A stretch of DNA of 64,000 bases from Bacillota bacterium (GCA_023439545.1 JAEXNT010000031.1:62001-126000), one strand, 5' to 3'. Positions 18,333-27,184 are shown, counted from the stretch's first letter. Notes: generated by a model from the sequence alone, not told the origin. Made by a program: numbers and translations.

Positions 18333-20840
18333 ATGAAAACCAGACTTTGCCTTACTGAAAACTGGGAGCTGTTAAAAATAATACCTGCCGGGAGCATCGA
18401 TCCTGAAAATCCCGTCCCTGAAACAGGCAGAGAACCCGCAGGCTGGATTTCCGTAAAGAAGATGCCTTCACAGGTTCACGACGTTCTGATTGATGAGGGT
18501 TACCTGCCGGAGGAAATACGGATAGGCTGGTGCGAATCAGGCGAATGGGTGGGGGATTACGACTGGGTCTACAGATGCCGTTTCGACAGGGAACGTGAAG
18601 CAAGCGCCGTCCGCCTTTTCTTCGGAGGACTCGACACGATAGCCGACGTTTACCTGAACGGTGTCAAGGCAGGCAGCCACGACAACTTTTACCTGCCGCA
18701 GACGATAGACATAACGCAATATATAGCTGAACACAACACGCTGGTGATACACTTCCATAATATCGAGGACGTGCTCGACAAGCTCACCCTGCCAAAGGAA
18801 TGGGAAAAGACCGTCCTGAAATTCAAAATGCTGCGCAAGCCGAAGCACGATTTCCCTGCGGGCGTTACCGAAGGGGCGTCCTACCAGGGTGCTGTTCCAT
18901 ATTTCGAACCTATTGGCATTTTCCAGCCCGTCTATATAGATTACGTCGACGAAGCCGAATTTACCTGGGACCATATAATTCCCTCCGTTGAAGCTCCGTA
19001 TACCGAGGGCAACCTTACAATTACGCTGAAAGGTACAAACGGCGATTCGGTAAAAATCATTGTGTGCGATCCTGAGGGAAACACAGTCATATCCGATGAA
19101 AAATCCGTATCAGGTACATGGAGGCAGCCCTTCAAGCTTGCAGTAAAGGATCCGGAGCTCTGGAACCCGCGCGGTTTCGGAGGCCAGGCCCGTTACTCCG
19201 TTGAAATGCTGCTGATGAGCAATGGGCAGGTTGCGGACAGGATGGAGAAGAAGATCGGTTTCCGCGAAGTCATACAGGACGGTGACCTGGGCTTCAGGAT
19301 AAACGGCAGGACGGTCCGCCTGTGGGGCGGAAGCATGGATCCCTTCCAAGATTATACGCACTGCTGGGAGTCGAAACGCGTGCACCGCATCCTTGATATG
19401 TGCGAAAATGCAAACATGAACACGCTGCGCATATGGGGCGAAGGCGTCCCGTATGAGGACGAACTTTACGATGAGGCGGACAGGCGCGGCATATTGATAT
19501 GGCAGGAATTCTACCTCGGGAACGGAGCATATCCGAACAATCCCGAATACCGGGAAGCCTGCAGGCAGGAGGCCATCCACCTCATACTTCGCCTGCGCTG
19601 GCGCCCGTCGCTGCTGCTGTGGTGCGGAGGAAACGAAACCATAATGGGCTCCGAATACATCGACCGCGACATGCACGCGTACGGCAGCGAGATGGTGCTC
19701 GAAGATTACCCGGCCCTTGTGGACTATTATGACAACGGCAGGTTTTACTTCCCCAATTCGCCGTATGGCGGGGAATGGGCAAACGATCCCCGTCAGGGAG
19801 ATTTCCACGTTTATGACGGAGTTTGGGCTTACCCTTACGCAGAGTATCCCAACTTCATAGGGGAAGACATACGCTGCGCGCCTCCCGTGATGCACAGTCT
19901 GAAACGCATGATAAAGGGCGACCTCTGGCCTGAAGAGTACAGCGGCAAACTGACCCATGGTGACAGGTTCCCCATGCCCGACAGCTGGATGGAGCGCAGC
20001 CATCATTCGGCACTGGGCCATATAAAGACAGGACCTTACTGGGAATACTACGACGCAGATACGCCCGAAGATCATCTGTACCGCTTCGCGGCAGCCGCGG
20101 GCCAGTCCATGCGCCGCTGCATCGAGAAAGTACGCCAGGGCAGCAGGGACGGCGACGTACCGGTAAACAAGCGCATAAAGGGCCATTTTGCATGCAAGCT
20201 GCTCGATACCTGGCCCAAGGTATACTGTGCCATTATCGACTTCTTCCAGGAGGGCTTCCATTCGTACTATGCCACTGCTGCGGCACAGCGCCCGATCGCT
20301 CTGAGCTTTCAGATAACTCCTAACAGTTACCGTCTGTGGCTCGCCAATGACAGCAGCATCGATGTGAAGGGTGAAGTCACCTTCGGAATGTTCGATATCG
20401 AAAAAAATGAATTTGTCCTGACGGACAAGGTCGACGCAGAGATGCTCAAGGGTCATTCCGGCATTGTGCTGAACCTCGACAAATACAAATTCTTCTGGAA
20501 GACGCTGCTTCTGTATGCTACGTTCACTGACAAGGAAAACGGAATTTATGACCGTGTGAATGATTTTGTCGACGTAGAGCGTCATTACAAATTCCCGGAT
20601 GCGAAGCTCAGGGTAATGGTGGAGGGCGATGAGCTCGTAATAACCACCGATAAGTTCGCGCGCTGCATCGAAATCACCGCCGGAAATGAAGAGACCGAAT
20701 TCGGATGGCTGTTCTCTGAAAATTACTTCGACCTGTTCCCTGGTGAAGTCAAACGCGTCAGGATAGTGGCCGGCGGCAGCGCTGAAATAACCGTGAAGCC
20801 GCATTATGCGGATGCTGTTAAGGTAAAATACAGTAAATAA
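18333..20840 (+). CDS. Glycoside hydrolase family 2 protein, paralogue 3
   Basis: An 835-residue intracellular GH2 protein without a signal peptide. It has GLDTIADVYLNGV, RIWGEGVPYEDELYDEADRRG, acid/base Glu435 in WCGGNE and the nucleophile candidate Glu511. In paralogues 1 and 2 the residue before the nucleophile is Ser (SEN); here it is Gly (GEDIR), and the loop after it also differs, so substrate preference probably differs. It follows the importer/GH2/AKR operon after a strong hairpin and ends that cluster. Beta-mannosidase-like activity is the closest family guess; beta-glucosaminidase or another exo-activity is possible. Confidence 0.83.
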   Translation: MKTRLCLTENWELLKIIPAGSIDPENPVPETGREPAGWISVKKMPSQVHDVLIDEGYLPEEIRIGWCESGEWVGDYDWVYRCRFDREREASAVRLFFGGLDTIADVYLNGVKAGSHDNFYLPQTIDITQYIAEHNTLVIHFHNIEDVLDKLTLPKEWEKTVLKFKMLRKPKHDFPAGVTEGASYQGAVPYFEPIGIFQPVYIDYVDEAEFTWDHIIPSVEAPYTEGNLTITLKGTNGDSVKIIVCDPEGNTVISDEKSVSGTWRQPFKLAVKDPELWNPRGFGGQARYSVEMLLMSNGQVADRMEKKIGFREVIQDGDLGFRINGRTVRLWGGSMDPFQDYTHCWESKRVHRILDMCENANMNTLRIWGEGVPYEDELYDEADRRGILIWQEFYLGNGAYPNNPEYREACRQEAIHLILRLRWRPSLLLWCGGNETIMGSEYIDRDMHAYGSEMVLEDYPALVDYYDNGRFYFPNSPYGGEWANDPRQGDFHVYDGVWAYPYAEYPNFIGEDIRCAPPVMHSLKRMIKGDLWPEEYSGKLTHGDRFPMPDSWMERSHHSALGHIKTGPYWEYYDADTPEDHLYRFAAAAGQSMRRCIEKVRQGSRDGDVPVNKRIKGHFACKLLDTWPKVYCAIIDFFQEGFHSYYATAAAQRPIALSFQITPNSYRLWLANDSSIDVKGEVTFGMFDIEKNEFVLTDKVDAEMLKGHSGIVLNLDKYKFFWKTLLLYATFTDKENGIYDRVNDFVDVERHYKFPDAKLRVMVEGDELVITTDKFARCIEITAGNEETEFGWLFSENYFDLFPGEVKRVRIVAGGSAEITVKPHYADAVKVKYSK

Positions 20841-20847
20841 TTTTCTA

Positions 20848-20897
20848 TTTACTTATGGATTAATTTCTATATAATGTTATATTAGTGGTAGACTAAT
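20848..20897 (+). promoter_or_regulatory. Promoter and inverted repeat before the zinc dehydrogenase gene
   Basis: TTTACT (20848-20853) and TATAAT (20870-20875) are 16 bases apart. Immediately downstream, ATTAGT-ggtag-ACTAAT (20881-20897) is a perfect 6-bp inverted repeat near the predicted transcription start, a plausible operator. Confidence 0.5.
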
Positions 20898-20953
20898 AAA
20901 TTAGACTCTGGTTTATATTTCAAATATCTGATTATTTTAAAGGGGATGATGAA

Positions 20954-22003
20954 ATGCATGGAAAGATGAAAGTAGCGGTAATGACTGACATCGGCAAAAT
21001 GGAATTCGTGGAGAGGGACATTCCTCAGGCAAAGCCGGGAGAAGTCCTGGTCAAAATAGAATGCGTGGGAGTCTGCGGCTCGGATCTGCATTACTTCGAA
21101 ACGGGCAGAATAGGCAATTTCATAGTAAAACCGCCATTCGTGCTCGGGCATGAGGCGAGCGGAGTCGTAGTCGAGGCAGGCGCCGGTGTAACCGGCCTGA
21201 AGCCTGGAGACCGGGTTGCGCTTGAGCCTGGAAAGACCTGCGGGCATTGCGAATACTGCAGAAATGGATTGTACAACCTGTGCCCGGACGTCGAGTTCTT
21301 TGCCACGCCGCCATATGACGGAGTTTTTCAGGAGTATGTGGCGCATGAAGCCGATCTGTGCTTCAAGCTCCCGGATAATGTGAGCATGATGTCCGGAGCT
21401 CTGATAGAACCGCTGGCCGTCGGTTTCCACGCCGCGAACCAGGCCGGCGCCCACGTCGGGCAGACTGCAATGATAACTGGTTCCGGCTGCATCGGGCTTG
21501 TTACGCTGCTGGCGTTGAAATCCATGGGTATCACCGAGATCTATGTGTCCGATATCGAGCAGAAGAGACTGGACAAGGCGTTGGAACTCGGTGCGACGAA
21601 GGTCATTAACGCCAGGCTGCAGGATCCGGTGAAAACAGTCATGGAGCTGACGGGCGGAAGAGGCGTCGATATAGCGTTCGAGACTGCCGGCGCCGAAATA
21701 ACGGCGGGACAGCTCATTGAGGTAACCCACAAGGGCGGCACGATAGTCTTTGTAGGCTACAGCGGGAAGGGCAGCATCAACCTGCCCGTTAACATGGCGC
21801 TGGATAAAGAGCTTACTATGAAGACGATTTTCCGCTACAGGCATATTTATCCGATGGCGATCAAAGCAGTTGCCGGCGGCAATATCGATCCCGAAAAGAT
21901 CGTGACGGCCCGTTTTGATTTCGACGATATACAGAGAGCCATGGACGAGAGCATCAACAACAAGGCGGAGATTGTCAAGTCAGTTATACAAATAGCGAAG
22001 TAG
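20954..22003 (+). CDS. Sorbitol/L-iditol 2-dehydrogenase-like zinc alcohol dehydrogenase
   Basis: A medium-chain dehydrogenase of 349 residues. The catalytic-zinc region has GVCGSDLHY and GHEASG; the structural-zinc cysteines are in CGHCEYCRNGLYNLC; the nucleotide fold carries GSGCIGLVTLLA with an acidic residue after the second strand (SDIEQKR), suggesting NAD. It resembles sorbitol, xylitol or L-iditol 2-dehydrogenases, which oxidise a polyol to a ketose. Translation may start at 20954 or at the ATG at 20966; GGGGATG lies upstream. It has its own promoter and terminator, so it is a single-gene unit between the GH2 cluster and the glycerate kinase. Confidence 0.85.
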   Translation: MHGKMKVAVMTDIGKMEFVERDIPQAKPGEVLVKIECVGVCGSDLHYFETGRIGNFIVKPPFVLGHEASGVVVEAGAGVTGLKPGDRVALEPGKTCGHCEYCRNGLYNLCPDVEFFATPPYDGVFQEYVAHEADLCFKLPDNVSMMSGALIEPLAVGFHAANQAGAHVGQTAMITGSGCIGLVTLLALKSMGITEIYVSDIEQKRLDKALELGATKVINARLQDPVKTVMELTGGRGVDIAFETAGAEITAGQLIEVTHKGGTIVFVGYSGKGSINLPVNMALDKELTMKTIFRYRHIYPMAIKAVAGGNIDPEKIVTARFDFDDIQRAMDESINNKAEIVKSVIQIAK

Positions 22004-22067
22004 ACGATAGGAAAGCAGTTATTAAATTTCAGGCAATTCATAAAAATCACTGTCTTATTCCAGAACT

Positions 22068-22102
22068 GCCCGGTTTCAACCTTTTGAAACCGGGCTTCTT
22101 CT
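22068..22102 (+). terminator. Intrinsic terminator after the zinc dehydrogenase gene
   Basis: GCCCGGTTTCAA (22068-22079) pairs perfectly with TTGAAACCGGGC (22084-22095) around a four-base loop and is followed by TTCTTCT. Confidence 0.85.
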
Positions 22103-22120
22103 GATATATCCGACATTTTG

Positions 22121-22172
22121 TTTAAATATGCTTACAGGCGTGCTATAATAGTTGTGGTAATACATACTACAA
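22121..22172 (+). promoter_or_regulatory. Promoter and operator-like palindrome of the glycerate kinase gene
   Basis: A TTTAAA (22121-22126) and an extended -10 TGCTATAAT (TATAAT at 22144-22149) are 17 bases apart. Just downstream, TTGTGGTA (22152-22159) and TACTACAA (22165-22172) form an 8-bp inverted repeat with one mismatch, around the predicted transcription start. Its core GTAATACATA (22157-22166) recurs exactly at 27138-27147 in the divergent promoter region of the FCD regulator, suggesting a shared repressor. Confidence 0.65.
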
Positions 22173-22190
22173 GCAAATTTGGAGGATTCA

Positions 22191-23420
22191 ATGACACTTC
22201 GAAAAGACGCAGACCAGATCATTACAGCCGCAATCCAATCGGCGCTGCCGGATGCGGCAGTGGAGCGTGCGCTCAATAGCAGGAGCTTCCCCGGCAGGGT
22301 ATTTCTTGTTTCAGTCGGAAAAGCCGCCTGGCAAATGGCAAAAACGGCTGCGGATTTTTTGGGAGATAAGGTTACGGATGGCCTGGTTATAACAAAATAT
22401 GAGCATTCAAAAGGGGAAATAGCACGTGTTCGCGTGTTTGAGGCCGGGCATCCCATGCCCGACGCCAATTCCTTTCTGGCGGCAGAGGAAGCGCTAAAAT
22501 TGACGTCAGGTTTACTCCCCGACGATACCGTGCTTTTTCTATTATCGGGCGGAGGGTCTGCACTGTTTGAAAAGCCGCTGGTACCGCCGGCGGAGCTGCA
22601 GGACATAACAAAACAGCTGCTTGCCTGCGGCGCTGATATTGTAGAAATGAACATCGTCCGTAAGAGGCTTTCTGCTGTAAAGGGCGGGCGGTTTGCGCTG
22701 CATTGTAAGCCTGCGAAGGTATTTACCATCGTCTTGTCGGACATTATCGGAGATCCGCTCGATATGATCGCGTCGGGACCGGCATACCCCGATTCGTCAA
22801 CCTGCGAGCAAGCGATGGAAATTGTAAAAAGGTACGATTTGCATCTTTCCGGACAGGCTCTGGATTGCCTCAAAACTGAGATGCCTAAAACGCTGGAGAA
22901 CGTGGAGACGCTTGTGACAGGCAGCGTCAGACAACTGTGCGCTTCTGCCGAGGCGACATGCATCAAGCTGGGATACCGTCCGATTGTTCTGACGGACAGC
23001 CTGTGCTGTACCGCAAGGGATGCAGGAAGCTTTCTCGCGTCCGTTGCGCGGTATCATGCCAAAACGGATGTATCGCTTGCGTTTATTGCAGGCGGTGAAA
23101 CTGTGGTGCAGTTGAAAGGAAACGGCAGGGGAGGCAGGAATCAGGAACTTGCTCTGGCGGCGGCGGCAGGCATTGACGGTCTCGAGGATACCGCGTTATT
23201 TTCCTTGGGTTCAGACGGGACGGACGGACCCACAGATGCTGCCGGCGGCTATGTGGACGGACATACCGCACATGTGCTTTCGGAGGCTGGAATATCTATT
23301 TTGGGCGAGCTTGAAAACAATAATGCGTATTTTGCCCTGGGAAAATGCGGCGGTCTTGTTAAAACCGGAGCAACCGGCACCAACGTGAACGATCTGTCGG
23401 TTCTATTGATTAAAAGATAA
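22191..23420 (+). CDS. Glycerate 2-kinase (GckA/TtuD, MOFRL family)
   Basis: A 409-residue kinase that would phosphorylate D-glycerate to 2-phosphoglycerate, feeding lower glycolysis. Family features include VSVGKAAWQMA, AGHPMPDANS, the glycine-rich FLLSGGGSAL, the NIVRKRLSAVKGG segment, IASGP, and the C-terminal MOFRL domain with GGETVVQLKGNGRGGRNQE and LGSDGTDGPTDAAGG. The start at 22191 follows GGAGG at 22181-22185; the TTG at 22179 is upstream of that site. It converges on the tartronate-semialdehyde-reductase-like gene, with a shared bidirectional terminator, so the two are biochemically linked (tartronate semialdehyde to glycerate to 2-phosphoglycerate) and appear to be linked by a common operator motif. 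Confidence 0.92.
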   Translation: MTLRKDADQIITAAIQSALPDAAVERALNSRSFPGRVFLVSVGKAAWQMAKTAADFLGDKVTDGLVITKYEHSKGEIARVRVFEAGHPMPDANSFLAAEEALKLTSGLLPDDTVLFLLSGGGSALFEKPLVPPAELQDITKQLLACGADIVEMNIVRKRLSAVKGGRFALHCKPAKVFTIVLSDIIGDPLDMIASGPAYPDSSTCEQAMEIVKRYDLHLSGQALDCLKTEMPKTLENVETLVTGSVRQLCASAEATCIKLGYRPIVLTDSLCCTARDAGSFLASVARYHAKTDVSLAFIAGGETVVQLKGNGRGGRNQELALAAAAGIDGLEDTALFSLGSDGTDGPTDAAGGYVDGHTAHVLSEAGISILGELENNNAYFALGKCGGLVKTGATGTNVNDLSVLLIKR

Positions 23421-23433
23421 AGAAAAATATAAT

Positions 23434-23473
23434 AAGCACAGACGCCTCTGCTTTTGCGGAGGCGTCTGTGCTT
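23434..23473. terminator. Bidirectional terminator between convergent genes
   Basis: AAGCACAGACGCCTC (23434-23448) pairs perfectly over 15 bp with 23459-23473; three more inner pairs leave a TTTT loop. AT-rich sequence flanks both sides, so it can end transcription from both the glycerate kinase (+) and the reductase operon (-). Confidence 0.88.
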
Positions 23474-23509
23474 TAGGAGAGGTTGCTATATAAGAATTAG
23501 ATTTTTTGA

Positions 23510-24397
23510 TCAGGGTTTTTTTATCTCCGCTTTCCCGATTTCCTCGTAATAATTTGCTATGGCGCTGTGATCACACTGGCCGCAGTTATTGGCATGGAGG
23601 TATTGAAGCATTTCCATCACGGACGCTGTCAATGGCAGAGGTGAGCCGACACTGTGTCCGGTTTCCAACGCATTGTTAAGATCTTTTATGTGCAGGTCTA
23701 CTTTGAAGCCCGGTTTGAAGTTACGGTCAAGTATCATAGGCGCCTTTGCATTCATCACGGTTGAACCGGCAAGGCCGCCTTTTATCGCATTAAAAACCAA
23801 CTCGGGATCAACGCCGGCCTTGGTTGCCAAAAGAAACGCTTCTGAGACTGCCGCAATATTAACTGCCACTATGATTTGGTTAGCCAGCTTTGTTGTATTA
23901 CCCGCGCCTATATTGCCGCAATAAACTGCGCTGCCTCCCATAGCCATCAGGATATTATAGACACGATCGAAGATTTCTTTCCTGCCTCCGACCATTATGG
24001 ATAGCGTACCGTCGATCGCTTTGGGTTCTCCGCCTGAAACAGGTGCATCCAGCATTTCCACACCCTTTTCTGCGCATGCCTTGTAAACTTCCTGGGAGGC
24101 GAGCGGCGCGATGGAGCTCATATCGATAAGAATACTGCCCGGCTTCGCGCCTTCCAGAACGCCGTTTTTACCGAGGACGGCCGCCTTGACATGGGGGGAG
24201 TTGGGCACCATGGTAATGATGATCTCGCTTTGCGCGGCAGCGTCCCTGGCGGAATCGGCTGCAGCAGCGCCAAGAGTGGTCAGAGCGCTTATATTTTCAG
24301 CAGTAATATCGTAAACAGCCAGTTCATAGCCCTTTTTCAGCAGATTTTTTGCCATGGGCTTGCCCATGATACCAAGTCCGATAAAACCAATTTTCAT
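23510..24397 (-). CDS. garR: 2-hydroxy-3-oxopropionate (tartronate semialdehyde) reductase-like dehydrogenase
   Basis: A beta-hydroxyacid dehydrogenase of 295 residues. The N-terminal Rossmann motif is GFIGLGIMGKPMA (4-16), the substrate loop is DAPVSGGEPKA (118-127) and the catalytic lysine is Lys170 in GNTTKLANQ. Known GarR/GlxR enzymes reduce tartronate semialdehyde to D-glycerate with NAD(P)H; threonate or hydroxyisobutyrate dehydrogenases are close relatives. GGAGGT precedes the start. It is the last gene of a minus-strand operon after a TIM-barrel protein and split transketolase, and it converges on a glycerate 2-kinase, which strengthens the GarR assignment. Confidence 0.82.
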   Translation of the reverse strand: MKIGFIGLGIMGKPMAKNLLKKGYELAVYDITAENISALTTLGAAAADSARDAAAQSEIIITMVPNSPHVKAAVLGKNGVLEGAKPGSILIDMSSIAPLASQEVYKACAEKGVEMLDAPVSGGEPKAIDGTLSIMVGGRKEIFDRVYNILMAMGGSAVYCGNIGAGNTTKLANQIIVAVNIAAVSEAFLLATKAGVDPELVFNAIKGGLAGSTVMNAKAPMILDRNFKPGFKVDLHIKDLNNALETGHSVGSPLPLTASVMEMLQYLHANNCGQCDHSAIANYYEEIGKAEIKKP

Positions 24398-24411
24398 AAT
24401 ATCTACCTCCG

Positions 24412-25347
24412 TTATTTCGCAAGATTGTACATGCTTTCGATTGCAGTCCTTATGCTTTGCGTCGTCAGGCCCAGATAATCCAGTATTTCATCATATGAGT
24501 GTGCGCTGCATCCAAAATGGTCGTGAATACCCATATGCTCCATGGGTCTGCCGAGGTGACGGACAGCGCGTCCGATTGCCGATCCGAGCCCGCCGATCAC
24601 GCTGTGTTCTTCGGCAGTCACTATAGCTTTGCAGCTGCCGGCCAGATCGCATATCACCTGATCGCTGAGCGGCTTGATGGTGCTCACATTGACCACCTTG
24701 ACGGAAATGCTTCCTTCGACAAGCCGGGCGGCTTCCAAAGCTTTGACACACATGAAACCCGTGGCAAACACAGCTATGTCGCTGCCTTCCCGAAGAACAG
24801 AGGGGACTCCGATCTCAAACGGAGCGTCTTCGGATGTCACGTTATCGTAACTGTTACGGTTGAGACGTATATAGCAGGGACCATTGTGCGCCGCCATTGC
24901 GCGGACGGCCTTGACGGTTTCGTTTGCGTCGACGGGGCATAAGACCGTCATGTTGGGAATGGCGCTCATTATTGCCATATCCTCCACTGACTGATGCGTC
25001 GCGCCGTCTCCAAAATCGGAGCAGCCGGAGGAAGAGCCGCAGATTTTGACATTTAAGCGGCCTATGGCGACCGTCTGACGGATCTGATCGTAGGCGCGGC
25101 CTGCTGAAAACACCGCGAAGGAGTTGGTAAAGGCGGTTTTGCCCGATAGTGCAAGGCCCGCCGCAACTGATGTCATGTTGGCTTCGGCAATGCCCATTTC
25201 AAAATAACGTTCGGGAAAAGCGTTCTGAAACATAAAAGACATGGTGGATTTTCCAAGATCGGCTTCGAGTACGACGATATTCGGGTTCTCTTCTCCCAAA
25301 GCCACCAGTGTCGAGCCGTAAGCAGTTCTTTGATTATTGCAACTCAT
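24412..25347 (-). CDS. Transketolase, C-terminal subunit
   Basis: A 311-residue half-transketolase containing the pyrimidine-binding domain (EADLGKSTMSF, then FEMGIAEANM with the conserved catalytic Glu) and the C-terminal domain. It follows the N-terminal half by 18 bases and has AAAGGAG before its start. Split transketolases are common in Firmicutes outside the central pentose-phosphate copy and include apulose-4-phosphate transketolase and other sugar-specific forms. Together the halves would transfer a two-carbon ketol unit using thiamine diphosphate. Substrate is unknown. Confidence 0.9.
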   Translation of the reverse strand: MSCNNQRTAYGSTLVALGEENPNIVVLEADLGKSTMSFMFQNAFPERYFEMGIAEANMTSVAAGLALSGKTAFTNSFAVFSAGRAYDQIRQTVAIGRLNVKICGSSSGCSDFGDGATHQSVEDMAIMSAIPNMTVLCPVDANETVKAVRAMAAHNGPCYIRLNRNSYDNVTSEDAPFEIGVPSVLREGSDIAVFATGFMCVKALEAARLVEGSISVKVVNVSTIKPLSDQVICDLAGSCKAIVTAEEHSVIGGLGSAIGRAVRHLGRPMEHMGIHDHFGCSAHSYDEILDYLGLTTQSIRTAIESMYNLAK

Positions 25348-25365
25348 TGTTTTCTCCTTTCGCCA

Positions 25366-26187
25366 TCAGGCCAGTTCGCGCAATGCGCGCTCATAGTTTT
25401 CTTCAGTCAGTGCGGCGTTATGGAATGCGGCATTGTTCTCAGCGAAGCTGACGCCCCGTCCCTTCACTGTGTGTGCTATGATTACTGTGGGCTGACCTTC
25501 AATTTGGCCGGCTTCGTCAAAAGCAGTGAGGATTTGTTCCATATTATGACCGTCGATATCGATGACATGCCATCCGAAAGCGCTCAATTTCTCATTAAGC
25601 GGGTTGGTATTGAGGCGTTCCACTACTGGCCCTGTCGCCTGAAGATCGTTTTTGTCGATGATCGCGATGAGGTTATCCGTTTTGTAGGCGCTTGCGGCCA
25701 TCGCAGCCTCCCAGATCTGTCCCTCGGCTATCTCGCCGTCTCCCATCAGCACATATACCTTGCGTGAAATTTTGTTGAGGCGCATACCGAGCGCCATACC
25801 GAGTCCAATAGAGAGTCCCTGACCAAGCGAGCCAGTTCCGGCTTCGACGCCGGGGGTTTTCAATACGTCAGGATGGCCTTGCAGATGCGAACCGATGGCT
25901 TTGGTTGTCTTCAGATCCTCCACGGGGAAGAATCCGGCCTCGGCCAAAGCGGCATATTGCAGGATGGCGACATGACCCTTGCTGAGCAGAAATCTGTCGC
26001 GGTCAGGGTTTTTGGGCTGAGATGGGTCATAATGCATTTTATGAAAATAGAGTGCCGCGACGATATCTGCTGCGGAGTTGGAACCGCCGATATGACCGGC
26101 GACCCCCACGCCCATGCTGACTATTACGTCACGTCTAAGCTGCTGCGCTTTCGCAGTCAGGAATTCCAGATGTTGCTTACTGTACAT
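25366..26187 (-). CDS. Transketolase, N-terminal (thiamine-diphosphate-binding) subunit
   Basis: A half-transketolase of 273 residues holding the thiamine diphosphate-binding motif, MGDGEIAEGQIWEA followed by IAIIDKNDLQ, and the active-site histidines in GHIGGS, SKGHVAI and AHTVKG. It pairs with the gene directly downstream. The start is set at 26187 because AAAGGAG lies nine bases before it; the ATG at 26196, which overlaps the previous stop as ATGA, touches that site and is less likely. The stop of the upstream TIM-barrel gene at 26193 lies just before, so translation is probably coupled. Confidence 0.9.
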   Translation of the reverse strand: MYSKQHLEFLTAKAQQLRRDVIVSMGVGVAGHIGGSNSAADIVAALYFHKMHYDPSQPKNPDRDRFLLSKGHVAILQYAALAEAGFFPVEDLKTTKAIGSHLQGHPDVLKTPGVEAGTGSLGQGLSIGLGMALGMRLNKISRKVYVLMGDGEIAEGQIWEAAMAASAYKTDNLIAIIDKNDLQATGPVVERLNTNPLNEKLSAFGWHVIDIDGHNMEQILTAFDEAGQIEGQPTVIIAHTVKGRGVSFAENNAAFHNAALTEENYERALRELA

Positions 26188-26192
26188 ATCTG

Positions 26193-27050
26193 TCATCTCC
26201 TTTCATTTTGTTCGAAGTGATTCTTTTGTTCGAAGGAATTCTTTTGTTCGAAGTAATTCTTGAGAAGTCTGAGCGTTGCGGGCGCGTCCCTGTTCAGATC
26301 CGATGAGTACGCCTCGCAGCTGATACGCCCGTCATATCCCGCCTCGATTACAGTGCTGCAAAACTCCCGGTAAAGCTCTTCAGATCCGTCGCCTTCACGC
26401 GGAAAGACGCGTCCCGCCGGGTTTGCAACATGGATATGGGCAAGGTAAGCCTTACCGTATTCGGAAATGTGCGACAGAGGCTCGTTTTCTTCCACCAGAT
26501 GATAAAGATCGGCCAGAACCCTGACCTGTTTGCCGCCCACATCGCGGGCAAGCTGTACGCCCTCTTCGAAGGTATTGATGATATTGCATTCGGCTTTACG
26601 CAAAGGCTCGATGGTAATGGTCATACCATACCGGGACGCCACCGTGTCCGCATATTTCAAGAGGCGGGCGATCTGCGCATAGGCCTCCGGTTTGCTGAAG
26701 CCCTCCGGATACCTTTTGGCGCCGCCGCTTCCGAAAACGATATTTTCAGCGCCCAACTTCACAGCTGCAACGACAGCCCTGTCCACATAGGAGAAAACCG
26801 CGTCGAAATCAACCTCCGGCCCTGTTAATCTCATAGCGGGAGAGAAAAAGTTGTTGCAGCTTGCACACTGAAGTCCGCTTTCGTTTAAGTCTTCGAGCAG
26901 CCGGTTGAATCCCGCTTCAGGCAGGCTCATGATCTCTGCGAGCGGCAGCTCGGCGTAGTCATAGCCGATGCGGCGAAATAGCGCCAGATGTTCCGAGCCG
27001 GTACCGTCGGGTGTATTGGACAACATGTTTAAGCAGCAGCCGTATTTCAT
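26193..27050 (-). CDS. Sugar phosphate isomerase/epimerase-family TIM-barrel protein
   Basis: A xylose-isomerase-like TIM barrel of 285 residues (AP-endonuclease-2 superfamily). The usual metal ligands are visible: Glu in TITIEPL, Asp and His in DLYHL, His in AHIHVANP and Glu in SCEAYS. Relatives include hydroxypyruvate isomerase, D-apiose isomerase, tagatose epimerases and myo-inosose enzymes. The start at 27050 is preceded by AAAGGA; the longer open frame to 27158 runs through the promoter. It is first in the minus operon with split transketolase and the GarR-like gene. Isomerisation of hydroxypyruvate or a branched pentose both fit the context. The C-terminus carries an expanding FEQKN-type repeat. 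Confidence 0.78.
   Translation of the reverse strand: MKYGCCLNMLSNTPDGTGSEHLALFRRIGYDYAELPLAEIMSLPEAGFNRLLEDLNESGLQCASCNNFFSPAMRLTGPEVDFDAVFSYVDRAVVAAVKLGAENIVFGSGGAKRYPEGFSKPEAYAQIARLLKYADTVASRYGMTITIEPLRKAECNIINTFEEGVQLARDVGGKQVRVLADLYHLVEENEPLSHISEYGKAYLAHIHVANPAGRVFPREGDGSEELYREFCSTVIEAGYDGRISCEAYSSDLNRDAPATLRLLKNYFEQKNSFEQKNHFEQNERR
26211..26264. repeat. 18-bp tandem repeat, three copies, at the end of the TIM-barrel gene
   Basis: TTCGAAGTGATTCTTTTG (26211-26228) is repeated with few changes at 26229-26246 and 26247-26264. It is in frame, so it adds FEQKN(S/H) units to the protein tail. It looks like a slippage product rather than a folded part of the enzyme. Confidence 0.85.
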
Positions 27051-27134
27051 AAGATAGTGATCCTTTGCAATTATTAATTTAATATATCCAGATGATTGCA
27101 ATGCATCTGCAGGATTAAATATGTTACGAGTTAA

Positions 27135-27163
27135 ATTGTAATACATATTACATAACACGTCAA
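27135..27163 (-). promoter_or_regulatory. Minus-strand promoter with internal operator, before the TIM-barrel/transketolase operon
   Basis: On the minus strand TTGACG (27163-27158) and TACAAT (27140-27135) are 17 bases apart. The palindrome TGTAATA-CA-TATTACA (27137-27152) fills the spacer and part of the -10 box, an ideal position for a repressor. The plus-strand core GTAATACATA also occurs at the glycerate kinase promoter. Confidence 0.75.
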
Positions 27164-27184
27164 TGCCTTTTTAACTATAGAAAG

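Noticed and set aside
19110..20804. A 564-codon open frame on the minus strand
   Set aside because: It lies wholly opposite the third GH2 gene, whose GH2 motifs and ribosome-binding site are clear. The antisense frame has no recognisable domain or start site.
20882..21844. A 320-codon minus-strand frame
   Set aside because: It is antisense to the zinc dehydrogenase, which has a promoter, ribosome-binding site and conserved zinc motifs.
24412..26187. Firm assignment as apulose-4-phosphate transketolase (AptA/AptB)
   Set aside because: Split transketolases occur in many pathways and no apulose kinase gene is in the window. The apiose context makes it possible, but sequence alone does not show it.
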